DNA from: Saccharum officinarum
Taxonomy: Eukaryota; Streptophyta; Magnoliopsida; Poales; Poaceae
Assembly (NCBI GenBank): GCA_020631735.1
Contig: CM036159.1
Coordinates: 19,631,511-19,695,510, forward strand
DNA: 64,000 nucleotides
Direction of reading: 5' to 3'
The notes beneath the pieces were generated by a model. The model saw only the letters and a program-made list of their open reading frames with translations. It was not told the DNA's origin and made no database searches. Position numbers and translations under genes: made by a program. This document shows, piece by piece, positions 34,905-46,558 of the stretch (positions within the stretch are counted from its first letter, which is position 1; each line of letters starts with the position of its first letter).

Positions 34905-35393
34905 TTGCCGCGCACGGCTGCGGCTGCGGTCATAGTGAGGACGTCAAAGCGAGACACGGCGACGGAACTAGCCTTGGTCACGGCGAGGATGTCGAGAGCA
35001 AAGGAGGAGCGAGAGGAGAATGATAATATGGAAGTAAAGGAGAGGGAAGAAGAAGATGAGTTGGATGGATTCTGGGTGTCGTACGGGCGGCGGCTACCCC
35101 GACCCATCCCGTCGCTGGTCGCCCGTGCCGCGCTCAGGCAGGCGCTTACCGACGACGGGAGGCTCGTCATCCGGATAGTGCCCGTTGTGCGGCCGGAGCG
35201 CATCCGCGCCCGGCGCTGCCGCGACCGCCTCGTCGAGCACGAGGACAATCATTGCACAGGCGGACAACGACGCAGCCGCGCTGGCTGCAAGAGAGCGCGT
35301 GCGCAACGTAGAGGACGCGGTGGCAGCACCCGCGGAGACGACGCTGCTGGCGGTGCCTCCGCCGCGAGTGCCCTCCGTAGGTGCCTCCGCTAA
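34905..35393 (+). pseudogene. Possible FANTASTIC FOUR (FAF)-like domain fragment
   Basis: An open frame contains an acidic stretch and then RRLPRPIPSLVARAALRQAL, followed by DGRLVIRIVPVVRPERIRAR. The order, a P-P-IPSL motif followed by a DGRLV-xxxPV strand and an R-A-R-R segment, resembles the FAF domain of plant meristem-size regulators. The first real ATG in frame is at 34989. After RDRL the frame degrades into an Arg-rich tail, while a different frame (35185-35505) becomes more protein-like, so a frameshift is likely. There is no clear N-terminal region. It may be a gene fragment, a captured piece or a decayed gene. Confidence 0.35.
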
Positions 35394-35519
35394 GAGCTGC
35401 AGCCCCGGCTATTGGAGAGTCCACTCATCCAAAGATCACCTGCATCAGAGCCTGCCCACGACGAGTGCAAGGGGCCGCTGCGCCGCCGGCGTGTCGAGAG
35501 GATAAGAGATGAAGCAGCT

Positions 35520-35800
35520 CCTGAGATGTAAGAGTACGGTTATGTCCTCCAAATTTAATCAAAGACCAGTTCCGGATCCACTTTTTTTTTCCGTCCACAA
35601 CTTAAAGTTCCTTTTATCTGGTTTTTCCTATTTTTAGATCTAACGAAAGGGAGGGCTTCTGTTATTTCTGAGCGCTCTAAAATTTTGCAAAATATAAACA
35701 ATTTTAGAAAAATCATCATCGTCGAATGAAAAACGGTTTCAAGAGTTTTCCTAACCCCAGCCCTACTCTAGCAACTCTGTTTCGTTGGGTCCCATATTAT
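35520..35800. other. Intergenic, no feature seen
   Basis: AT-rich sequence with a CTTTTTTTTTCC tract. Nothing coding or repetitive is recognised. Confidence 0.4.
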
Positions 35801-36024
35801 GGCCCCGTTTGGTATAGATTCGGATAGCTCCGGCTCCTCTGACACGGATCACTATAGTGGCACTATTCATCGTATTGTTCACTGAATCCATTTTTCCTCT
35901 CTTGCTCTCCTCTCTCACTGACGCCGTCGGAGCTGGAGAAACTCGTTTTTTTCTCCCCCGGCTCCAGCTCCTGTGCACTACAGTATGGGAGCTGGAGCCG
36001 ACGGGAGCCCTCCCAAAGAGCCCC
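35801..36024. mobile_element. TIR-type MITE (GGCCCCGTTTGG family)
   Basis: The ends GGCCCCGTTTGG and CCAAAGAGCCCC are imperfect inverted repeats. GGCTCC/GGAGCTGGAG phrases recur inside. A TAT on both sides may be a 3-bp target duplication. Confidence 0.5.
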
Positions 36025-37148
36025 TATATAGGGCATCCACAATACCTGGGATAGGCAGACACGCTGCATGGTTAGCATTGATTGAGGGCACTAGAATATC
36101 ATGGGCTAAAAAATACGCTCAAGCCCATTGATACAAGACCACGTTCAAACCAAATTGCAAGAACGCTGCTGCTTCCTTCCCTTTTCTCTTCTCTCTATTT
36201 ATTTATTATTTATTTTTCTAAGAATTGACTGATGCTTCACAGCAACACCTTATTCAAATAATTATGCTGAGATTTAGCACACAGGAATGATGCCTCATAA
36301 TAGTATCATTTGCATGCGTCATTTTCATGGTATAAGTCATTTGCATCCGTCATTTTTAGGCTCCGTTTGGATGTTGCAGTATTCTGAAACTGCAGTATCT
36401 AGAAACCACAGTTTTAAAGATCACAACCATGTAATATCATAGTATTTAAAAACTAGAGTTTTTCTCTGTTTTAGAAAAAAAAACCATGACGCCTGATGTG
36501 TTTGGATGTTTGACCTTAGGATTTTGTGTTCCTGATTCTAATTACCGGCTCCGACTGATATTATACCTGACCAAACTGTTTTATTTATGATAATCTCGAC
36601 ATTTCTATATCTGTTTTTCCGGCCGATATTCTTGATTTCGATGATGTTTTTAGACAAAAATATGGAATTAAAAGCAGTGAAAGGGCTTTCTAAACCATTC
36701 CCCATGGTTTTCATCCCTATAAGGATAGTATGGGGAAGCGAGTAAAGGGGAGAGGATAGTGAGATGTCTATGCGAAAAACATTATGAAGTGACTGATGAT
36801 GTACGGTGTTAGTGAGCCCTAATCAGTATGGATGCTATAATAACCATTAATCATTATGAATGCTAGGAGCCCTAATCAGTTGATGCGACCATAATCAGTA
36901 TAGCTGCTTCGACCCCTATTAAGTATGAATGTTGCAACACTAATCAATATCCATGAGTATATAGGACCCATATTTATTTGATAAATTCGAAGTATCAAAT
37001 TGAGCAGACAATATGGAGAATCAACCCTAACTCTGAGGCCTAACTCTAAGGGAGAACATTTGAAATCCAGAAACATGGGACCTAGAAAACACCAAACATG
37101 GAAGTCATGAAAACTGAGTACTATTATGCACATGAGAAAGAAGTACTA
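36025..37148. other. Intergenic with a partial MITE
   Basis: GGCTCCGTTTGGATGTTGCA at 36360 looks like one end of a TIR MITE, but no matching second end is visible. A 20-bp phrase, TCATTTGCATGCGTCATTTT, is imperfectly repeated near 36307 and 36338. No coding region is supported. Confidence 0.4.
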
Positions 37149-38391
37149 GCGTTCGGACGTCCGATGGGATAGGATTTTATCGGATGGTACCGAACGGCCT
37201 AGTAAAAATGTGTAGCACACCCGCTGTATTGTTGCAATCCTTCCATGTCTGCCTCGTCCCGCCATGTACGTGTACCCCGGCCCCGTCCGTCTCGCCCCGT
37301 CCCGCACCCGCCGCTCCTTCCCCCTGACCCCTCCTCTCTCTCCGCATGGGCAGGACCCAGAGCTAGGATGAGGACGAGCATGACCTGTCCGTGGGACACA
37401 GGCGTGCCGCGCCCTCATCCGCCGGCCCCTGGCTCACCGCGCCCCTTCCCCCGGCGTCTGACCCGTGCTCCCATGATTCTCTAAACATACATCTAAAACA
37501 CGAAACACTTGCAATATGAAATACTTGAATGCAACATACATCTGAAGCAGATGAAACATTTAGAACATACACTTGCAACTTGTGTGTGAAACATATGCAA
37601 CATCCAGATAAAACACTTACAACTTGCAACATGAAACACTTATTGCAACATAGACTGAAACAGCTAAAACCTTTCGAACATACTCTTGCAACATATGTGT
37701 GAAACATATGCAACATTCGAATAAGCACACTTGCAATATATGTCTGAAAAAGTAGATGAAACATATGGAAAGCACGCTTGCAACATACATGTACAACCAT
37801 TGCAACATGTGCAACATCACGATCTATTTTTGCAACATCCATATGAAACACTTACAACATCCTCTAAAACATCTTAAACATATTCTTCAACATGCGCTTT
37901 CAATGCAACATCTCCTTGCCGCTCTGTAGAACGGAGGCTCGTTGGTGTGTGGTGTTCACAGGAGGTAGCGGCCCAGCGGTGCTTTGTAGGCGGTGGGCCA
38001 ACGACAGTGACTGCATGTCGCGAAAGGGAGGCATCGGCTGCACGAGCAGCGGGGAGGCTGCGACCGCGACCGCGCGACTTGGAGACGGCAGCAGTGCGCC
38101 ACACCTGGCAGGGCCGGCAGCCGAGCACCACAACTCGAAGGCGGCCACGTGCCGTGCCTGGCAAGGCCAGCGGCTAAGCGGTGCGCCTTGGAGGCGGCTG
38201 TGCGCTACACCTCAGGGGGCCAGCAGCCGTGTGTTGGGAGGCGGTAGGTGAGCGGATAAGAGTGATAGGAAGAGGAACGAGTGGATAGGAATAAGTGGAT
38301 GGACAGTTTTTTTAAAAAACGAAGGAGTGTGGGTTGTTGGGTTGGCGTCGTGGCCTAGCAACGGCCAACAGAGCATCTGGGCGGACGGACG
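37149..38391. mobile_element. Possible TIR element with internal minisatellite and GC-rich ends
   Basis: GCGTTCGGACGTCCGATGGG at the left and the reverse complement of the right end, GCGTCCGTCCGCCCAGATGC, are similar over about 20 bp, suggesting diverged terminal repeats. No target duplication is clear. Both outer segments are GC-rich and the middle holds a degenerate repeat (37480-37900). Frames in it are not credible proteins. Confidence 0.45.
37480..37900. repeat. Degenerate AACACTTGCAACAT minisatellite
   Basis: About 420 bp is built of variants of GAAACACTTGCAACATA and CATCTGAAAC, roughly 17-25 bp per unit, with irregular spacing. Open frames on the minus strand here (His, Cys and Met rich) are a by-product of the repeat. 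Confidence 0.75.
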
Positions 38392-38984
38392 CTCGGTTCA
38401 GAGCACATAACAAAGATGACCCTTGACACCTAACTAGGTACCTCCCACCCCACACGAAAAAAAGGTACCAGGAGCTACTGAACACAGAGAACTACATGTG
38501 ATACCTACTAAGGAAGTAAGGAGTAAGGACTACTGAGCACGTTTGAAATATATTGACATGTACTAAGAACTATGCCTCTATTCCAAAATAAGGTCGTATT
38601 TGATAGGGTTTTCATTGGACTTCTCAACCGGCTTAATTAAAAGTCCTACCAAACAAGCATACACGAGAATGGCTTCTGAAGCTAAAAGAAGCTAAAACAG
38701 TGAAGTCGAAGCCATTTTGGGATTAGAAGCCAAAGCCACCAAAACATGGTTTTCCTAGTTCCTTCATTTTTTTGAGAAGTGAGAGCCTTGCCAAAGAGAA
38801 CCTAAATCAATTCCTAGAATCATTCTAAGTTAAACTATCAACTTTATACGAAAGTGTAACAACATATATCTATTACACCACATAAATACAGTATATATTT
38901 TTTCGTTACACATTCATGGTACTAATTTGGTGTCATAAGTAACAATGTTAATTTTTTTTACAAAGTTGGTCAAACTTAGATAGT
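38392..38984. other. Intergenic, no gene
   Basis: AT-rich sequence. A phrase AAGTTGGTCAAACTTAGATAG near 38963 resembles the inner part of Stowaway elements and may be a remnant into which the neighbouring SINE was inserted. Confidence 0.35.
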
Positions 38985-39286
38985 TTTTTATTTTGTGAGA
39001 CCCAGTTACAGATGTAGACGTTCACATACACGAGCGCACACTCAACCCTATGAACGCACGCATGCACACCCTACACTTATGAGCATCTCCAAAGAACTGA
39101 GTTGGACCGGCAAATCTTGAGATTGACGAAGTTATCATAGGCGCCTCGCTGTCGACGGGCATGTCGCCTACCACTAAAAAAGAATAGCGCCGTTAAATCT
39201 TTGAATAAACCTAGAAAAAATACGAGCACCTATGTCAAGTCGAGGACTTAAACCCGGTGGATAGGTTCCACTAGACCACCACAAGG
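38985..39286 (-). mobile_element. tRNA-derived SINE (Au-like)
   Basis: Read on the minus strand, the 5' end carries an A-box-like TGGTCTAGTGG (39278-39268) and a B-box-like GGTTTAAGTCC (39254-39244), as in an internal RNA polymerase III promoter. A body with GTAGGCGACATGCCCGTCGA and GAGATGCTCATAAGTGTAGG follows, then an A/T-rich 3' tail. The order and phrases fit the Au-type SINE widespread in grasses. Exact ends are approximate. Confidence 0.72.
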
Positions 39287-40048
39287 AATATAATAACTCT
39301 AGAAGTTAATTTAATTTGTGACGAAGAGAATATTAAAGAAAATTCAAGAATTACTGCAACAGAGAAATACTTACACCTAAAGGTAAATATTTATGCGTGA
39401 GACCTATAGTTGTGTGCACAATTTTAATATTTCTGAAGAATTGTAAGATACTTCTAATAAATTTTTAGTGTCTCAGACACATCACTTTTTCCGTTGATAG
39501 TAATTTTTCTAGTGCAACACTAATCTATATCTAATAATAAAGAGACAAAATTTCAGGCTATTTTTTCGTCCATCCATTTTTCTTAGTCCGTTTCCCTCTA
39601 ACTACCGATCAATGGACAGTTTCTTTTGTCCAGACTTTTATATATAACCCTTCCTCGTACGAATTAGAATAGCTCGCGTATATACCAATATCAAGTAGGA
39701 ATCTTAATCTAAATAGATTTCTTAGATCCTGAGTACTCTAAAAATAACTCTTCTATACCTAATAATAAAAAGGTAAAATTTTATTTTCATTTTTTGGTAT
39801 GGTCTCTCTTAACTAAATTCATAAATATAGAAAATATCTTAGTTCGTATCCGATATTGTATTTGTTTTGGAAAGTGATGGCTGAGCAATGTCGTATCCGA
39901 ACGTGATTTGCTCATGCCAACTCAAACCGTGTTTCTCTCTATAAAATACTACACCGTAGCCTATAAAATTTCTAGATTGATTTTTTTTCTTCAACTTTCT
40001 AATATATCATATCTATATAGCATATATACCCTGTCAACCTACAAATAT
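39287..40048. other. AT-rich intergenic with a duplicated CTAATAATAAA phrase
   Basis: TCTATATCTAATAATAAAGA at about 39532 and TCTATACCTAATAATAAAAA at about 39752 are related and each is followed by an (A)GGTAAAATTT-like or GACAAAATTT phrase. They could be two copies of one element end, possibly Helitron-like. No coding sequence. Confidence 0.35.
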
Positions 40049-40058
40049 AGTACGTGTG

Positions 40059-40089
<31 letters not shown>

Positions 40090-40093
40090 GGGG
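40049..40093. repeat. Compound TA/GA microsatellite
   Basis: GTGTGTATATATATATATAT followed by GAGAGAGAGAGAGGGGG. Confidence 0.9.
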
Positions 40094-42124
40094 AAAGACT
40101 TGTTTCCAGCCGTGCGTGCTGCTGTCAACGCGCACGCACGCTCCCTCCGCCGTTGATGTATCATCCAAGCCTGGGCAGCATTCTGGCGTTTTCCTCCCAC
40201 CCGTGACGCCCTGGCCCACTAGTCATAGAGAGGGAAGGGGTAACTTTTCAAACATTGGGACTCGCGCGGCCTCTCTCTCTTCTGACTCCCACTCGCTTTG
40301 TCTCCGTCTCAACCCCGCTCGCTTCGTCTCCGTGGGCAGGCGGGACCCGACGATTCCGCCGGTGACTGGAGTTCGCCGCCAGCGACCCGGACCTAGGTAA
40401 GTTGGATCCGCCCCGATACTTGCACCCGACGCAATTGGATTTGCATTTGTTCCCCCCTCTAACTCAAAGCTCTTCCGGATCTAGGGGGTGTAGAGGTCGC
40501 TGTCAACTTCTCAGGTCGCATGGCGAGAGGAGTGGATTAGGCGGCTAAGCGGCGAGCACGACGGTCGGACCTCCTCCGCATCCGACCAGCACTCACGGCC
40601 GCCGTCGGCGCGCTGCCTCAATCCCGCCGCGCAGAGGCTGCCCCGCCCCGTCCACACGCGCGCAGCCCGCTTTGGCGTGCCGCCTCCACTCCCGCCGCGC
40701 GGAGCCCGTCCCGCCCCATCCACGCGTGCATGCCGCTCGCGTCCGCCGCGCCTCCACTCCTGACGCACGCGCATCCTGCCCTGCCGCGTGAGGTGGAAGT
40801 CCGCCTGGCGCAACCTGCTCCGCCGTTCTCCGTGCACCACCACTCTACCACGCCTGTTGCTTACTCGCATCTGAAGTCCAACCACTCCTTCCGCCATTCT
40901 GTAACAGGGAGAAGGTACTCATCAGTCATCACCATTCACTTGCTCCCGCCGCTTCAGGTACAGATCAGTGCTCCCTGTTTTCCCCCCTTTGCAGTGCTGT
41001 GACTCGTTTCCTGTGGATTCCATTCATTAGTTTTTCATGCCTAGGCAGGATCGTGATTTTTGGAAGATTAGATGGCTTTGGGCTTCCCGTAAATGATAGT
41101 ATGATACACAACAATAGTACCAAATATACATGAGCTTGCCAACATATATAAAGCACAAACTGGATGGTGAGCACAGATCACTGAATACAACTGTAGGCTG
41201 CTAATTTCTGTCCAGTTTGGACATAGAAATAAGTGAAACTGATGTAGCTAATTAGTAAGTAGGAGAAACATAGTTATAGATGAGTGAGTTGCCTGAAATG
41301 ACAGCCCATGGATGGCAGCGTGCAGTGTACTGAAATTTCACATACCCGTACTCTGAATGGGCATACTTGCTTTGTTCAAACCAATATATTAGCCCAATCA
41401 AAATACCAGATCTGATGTAGGCACTATATTTTTTTCAAGTGGGCATGCTTGCATAGACTCCCAACCCCTCTTTATATGTTGGATCTGCTAGAACAAGTAG
41501 AGCTTGAATCTGACATGCATGTGGTTGTTATTGGGCATATATGCTGATATTTTCAATTTAGACCATTTTTCTGATATTGTTTTCTATAGGAGGAATTACA
41601 TGTGATTTCTCTTAGAGCTAATCCGGTTCTTATGCTATTCATATAGAATTTATTTGGTTTTTTTACTGCTCATGATTAAAGCAATCGTGCATCTTATGAG
41701 TATGTCATTCATGAACCATTTTGATCCCCTTGAATTGATCCTGACCGAGTTGCTTGAATGGCAGCCTGTAGTCTACTGTTTTTGTACACTTTCTTAATTC
41801 GAAACAATAGAATAGCCTAATTAAGATACTAGATCTGTGTAATGTAATCAAGACATTTGCCTATGTTTTTAGAGTTGACATGAGCCAGTGGTCAATGATA
41901 GATCACCAACACCATCATGCTAGTATATTATCTAAGCATCCAGCATATTAATTTCCTGCTGAAACCTGAAATGGAGGGCATATTAATTTCCTGCTGTGAA
42001 CTGAAAACACTGAAACAGTGCAGCAGAACTGCAAATCAAGTTATAGGCAGCAAGCATATTACCCTTGAGACATGTTTTGTGAATGTAGTTTTCAGTTTCA
42101 CTTCCCTAGTTATTTATCCACTGG
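40094..42124. other. GC-rich leader-like block, then non-coding DNA
   Basis: From 40100 to about 40980 the DNA is CpG-rich with CTAG-GTAAGTT (splice-donor-like) at 40395. It looks like a leader or first exon of a gene, but no coding exon was found downstream before the LINE fragment. 41000-42124 is AT-rich with diverged internal duplications (GAGTTGCCTGAAATGACAGCC at 41288 against GAGTTGCTTGAATGGCAGCC at 41748; GCATATTAATTTCCTGCTG twice near 41943-41996). Confidence 0.35.
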
Positions 42125-43014
42125 TTGCTTCCGGCTTCATCGGGTAGGAATGGTGTAGGCATCTTGATCGATAGGAGCCTTAAAGATGGAGTCGTTGATG
42201 TTAGGAGACAAGGCGACCGGATTATCTTGATCAAGCTGGTAGTTGGAGATTCGGCTCTAAATGTGATCAGTGCCTATGTCCCTCAGGTAGGTCTTAGCGA
42301 GGGCACCAAGAGGCAGTTTTGGGAAGATCTTGATAGCATGGTTAGTACCGTGCCTATCAGCGAGAAACTCTTTATAGGAGGAGACCTCAACGGCCATGTT
42401 GGTGCGACTAATGTAGGTTTCGAGCGGGTGCACGGGGGGTTCAGGTATGGTAGCAGGAATCAAGAGGGGGAGGATGTTTTGAACTTCACACTGGCCAATG
42501 ACTTGTTGATAGCAAACACCCTCTTTAGGAAGAGGAAATCTCATCTAGTAACCTTTCGTAGTGGACAACACTCGAGCCAGATCAACTTTATCCTTGCAAG
42601 GAGGGAGGATAGACGTGCTTGCTTTGATTGTAAGGTGTTACATGGGGAGTGTGTTGTCCCTCAACATAAGCTTGTGGTGGCGAACTTTCGTTTTCGGGTA
42701 CGTGTCCACTGGGACAAACGGGCCAAGATTGCGAGAATGAAGTGGTGGAAGCTTAGAGGGTAAGCAACGTAAACGTTTAAGGAGAGGATGCTAGACGAGG
42801 GGCCTTAGGAAGAAGAAGAAGATGTCGACAACATGTGGCTAAAGATGGCAACATGTGTCCGGAAGGTGGCTTCGGAAGTGTTTAGCGTGAGTAGGGGAGG
42901 CAAACGGGAAGCGAAATACACATGGTGGTGGAATGACGAGGTGTAAAGGGCTATTAGGGAGAAGAAGGAGTGTTTCAAGCGTCTCCACCATGACAAGAGT
43001 GTAGCCAACATCGA
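42125..43014 (+). pseudogene. LINE endonuclease-domain fragment
   Basis: The frame (to the stop at 42761-42763) carries an endonuclease/exonuclease/phosphatase domain of a plant L1-type LINE. Visible motifs are RNGVGILIDRSLKDG, ALNVISAYVPQ, FIGGDLNGHVGA and a final SQINFILARRED, in place of the usual SQIDFIL. The usual N-terminal catalytic part is missing. After the stop the homology continues in another frame up to the N run, so the reverse transcriptase, if present, is in the gap. It is a 5'-truncated, broken copy. Confidence 0.82.
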
Positions 43015-43114
43015 NNNNNNNNNNNNNNNNNNNNNNNNNNNNNNNNNNNNNNNNNNNNNNNNNNNNNNNNNNNNNNNNNNNNNNNNNNNNNNNNNNNNNN
43101 NNNNNNNNNNNNNN
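43015..43114. other. Assembly gap, 100 N
   Basis: A run of exactly 100 N, the conventional placeholder for a gap of unknown size. The LINE fragment stops at its left edge and half a MITE begins at its right edge. Confidence 0.99.
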
Positions 43115-43346
43115 CCCGTTTGGTTTGAGTACGTTAAAGTTTAACTCCCATCACATCAATGTTCTCTCAAATGCATGGAGTACTAAATGTAGACTAATTG
43201 CATGCATGTCGGCATAGATCAGGAGTAATTTACGAGACGAATCTATTAAGCCTAATTAGTCTAAGATTAAAAATTTTTTGTCAAGTAAGACGAAAGTACT
43301 ACAGTGTTTGTTAAACTTTAACTCTGCCGACCAAACACCCCCTAAA
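43115..43346. mobile_element. TIR MITE truncated by the gap
   Basis: The left edge starts CCCGTTTGGTTTGAG beside the N run. The right end TTAACTCTGCCGACCAAACACCCCC is its inverted partner. The core phrases CGAGACGAATCTATTAAGCC and TAATTAGTC place it in the same broad family as 3390-3631 and 56809-56999. Confidence 0.6.
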
Positions 43347-43519
43347 CCGGCCCCACCTGACCAGCCCGAACTGCCTGCCTTCACCCTGCCTTTTTCTTCC
43401 CCCGTTCACCCCGCGTGCCTTTTTCTCTTCCTCGTGGCGACGATCGGGCGACCGCCGCCGCCGCCCCCGCCGCCCCCAGGTCTTCGTCGGACTACTCGCC
43501 GGCGACGAGCAGCCACCAG
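43347..43519 (+). other. Probable 5' UTR exon of the ethylene receptor
   Basis: A Pro/Arg-codon-like, CCGCCG-rich leader ends CAGCCACCAG at a GTATGCC splice donor (43520). The matching acceptor CTTCTGCAG is at 43894. The second UTR exon runs 43895-43934 to the start codon. A leader intron is usual for this gene family in plants. The transcription start is not visible. Confidence 0.55.
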
Positions 43520-43934
43520 GTATGCCGCCACCTTCTCCTCCTTTCGTGCTGTTAGAAACCGAGCACCCAAACCCTAACTTAAGCTATTGGGCTATTTGTA
43601 TTCGGATCTGATCCAATTACAGGTATATACATGTATTATGCCTACTAACTCCGATTTTCGTGGAAAAAAGTTATGTCCTTTACTGGGTCCGCCCTTGGCG
43701 GAGGGCCGTTTGGAATTGGAAATGGGAATCGAAGTGGTGAATGGCACATCTTGTGCGATTTGCGTGCTCTGCTAGTATGTGTGCCGCGTTTATGGGCTTA
43801 CTATCAAATGCAAATTGCTATGCATTTTCTGCTACTTGAGATCCCGGAGATGGTGTGGCAAAAACAATTTATCAATATGTTTCTTCTTCTGCAGGAAATG
43901 TTGTGAGGACTGATGCAATAACTGAGCTTGCTGG

Positions 43935-46474
43935 ATGGACGGATGTGATTGCATCGAGCCACTATGGCCTACTGATGATCTTCTCGTCAAGTATCAGTAC
44001 ATCTCAGACTTCTTCATAGCCCTCGCGTACTTCTCGATCCCATTGGAGCTCATCTATTTTGTGAAGAAGTCGTCCTTCTTCCCGTACAGATGGGTCTTGA
44101 TCCAGTTTGGCGCGTTTATAGTTCTTTGCGGGGCGACCCATCTGATAAACCTGTGGACTTTCACCACACATTCAAAGACCGTTGCGATGGTCATGACCAT
44201 AGCAAAGGTTTCTACAGCAGTTGTGTCCTGTGCAACTGCTTTGATGCTTGTTCATATCATCCCTGACTTGTTGAGCGTGAAAACTAGGGAGCTGTTCCTC
44301 AAGAATAAAGCTGAAGAGCTTGATAGAGAGATGGGACTGATAAGGACGCAGGAGGAGACCGGTAGACATGTCAGGATGCTTACACATGAAATCAGAAGTA
44401 CCCTTGATAGGCATACTATTTTGAAGACTACTCTTGTTGAGCTAGGAAGGACCTTGGGTCTGGAAGAATGTGCATTGTGGATGCCATCTCGAAGTGGTTC
44501 AAGCCTTCAGCTTTCTCATACTTTGCGCCACCAGATTACTGTCGGATCGGTGCCAATTAATCTTCCTGTCGTCAATCAAGTGTTCAGTAGCAACCGGGCA
44601 ATTATAATACCCCACACATCTCCTTTGGCGCGGATTCGACCTCTTGCAGGGCGATATGTTCCGCCAGAAGTGGCTGCAGTCCGTGTACCTCTTCTACACC
44701 TTTCAAACTTCCAAATAAATGATTGGCCTGAGCTTTCAGCGAAAAGCTTTGCTATCATGGTTTTGATGCTTCCATCTGATAGTGCAAGGAACTGGCATGT
44801 GCATGAATTGGAGCTGGTTGAGGTCGTTGCTGATCAGGTTCGTGCTCTATCTCTTGGTATGGTTACTATAACATACTGCCTGCATTCTGAAAAGGATATA
44901 AATTTACTTCTGTCTCTATTCAAACTATCTATACTTCGATTAAGTTTATAAATAAGATTATCAATATGTATGACATCAGATAGGTGTATTTTGAAAATAT
45001 ATTCCATGATGAATCTTACAATACTTATTTGATAGTGTAAATATTGTTATTTTTCTTAAATAAATTTGGTCAAACTCAAGACGTTTTGACTCGGTACTAT
45101 GCTAGAATTACATTTTTTCCAGATGAAGGGAGTATATGCTTGTAGGAGAGGAAAAACGTGTTTACATCTTTCATATTCATATGATACTGCTCGGTGATCA
45201 TGATCAGTCAATTAAGGCATCCGTTAATTGAACAGGAAATTATATTCACAGGTGCAATGTGATGATGACAAGAATACCTTCAAATCAATACATAAGTTCT
45301 TAGAAAGCATAGGATTCTGGACCCAACTACCCAGTTGCAAAAGAGACATGCTGTTGCTTGTTTATCAATATCTATACCTTTCTGAAAGTTAAAATTTAAA
45401 TTGGTATTGCTAGCAGATCTATTGTTTATGTTCTTTTTTTTTTGTTTCTTCATCAGGTAGCAGTTGCACTATCTCATGCGGCTATTCTTGAAGAGTCCAT
45501 GAGAGCACGTGATTTACTAATGGAGCAGAATGTTGCCTTGGATTTAGCTCGAAGAGAGGCTGAGATGGCTATCCGTGCTCGCAATGATTTCCTAGCTGTT
45601 ATGAATCATGAAATGAGAACACCCATGAATGCAATAATAGCCCTTTCCTCCTTGCTTTTGGAAACTGAGCTTACTCCTGAGCAGCGTCTAATGGTGGAAA
45701 CAGTACTGAAAAGCAGCAATCTGTTAGCAACACTCATCAATGATGTGCTGGATCTTTCCAAACTCGAGGATGGAAGCCTTGAATTGGAGATTAAAGCATT
45801 CAATCTTCATGCTGTTTTCAAAGAAGTATGCGCCATCAGTTTTCTAATACTCTTTCCATTCCAGGTTATAGGTTACTTTAGCTTTGCTCTAAGTCAAACT
45901 TGTCTAACTTTGACCAAGTTTTTAGAAAAATATGTCAACTTCTACAAATTCAAATAAATGCTATAATAAGACATATTTTAAGGAGGATTAATGAAACTAA
46001 TTGATGTTATTGTTGGTGTATTTTTCTATAAGTTTGGTCAAGTTAGAGAAATTTGATTTAGGTAAAGAAAGTGACCTATAATTGGTAACAGATGGAGTAT
46101 CAAACATCAAGATACACGGCGCTATTAACTAAAATTTCTATGTGGTATTACAGGTGATGAGTTTCATTAAACCAATTGCATCTATCAAGAGGCTATCTGT
46201 ATCGGTTATGTTGGCACCAGATTTGCCGTTATGTGCTATTGGTGATGAAAAGAGACTCATGCAAACTATTCTGAACATCTCTGGCAACGCTGTAAAGTTT
46301 ACCAAGGAGGGACACATCACGCTTGTAGCTTCCATTGTGAAGGCTGACTCTTTGAGAGAGTTCAGAACCCCAGAATTTCATCCAACTGCAAGTGATGACC
46401 ATTTCTATTTGAAAGTTCAGGTACTATTCTAGAAAGGCTTGTTTAATTAATCTATTTGTATGCATTGTTCTCTC

Positions 46475-46558
<84 letters not shown>

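Noticed and set aside
37363..37851. His/Cys/Met-rich minus-strand frames
   Set aside because: They are the direct translation of the degenerate AACACTTGCAACAT repeat.
37480..37900. CRISPR-like array
   Set aside because: Units are degenerate, irregularly spaced and without unique spacers, in a plant nuclear context.
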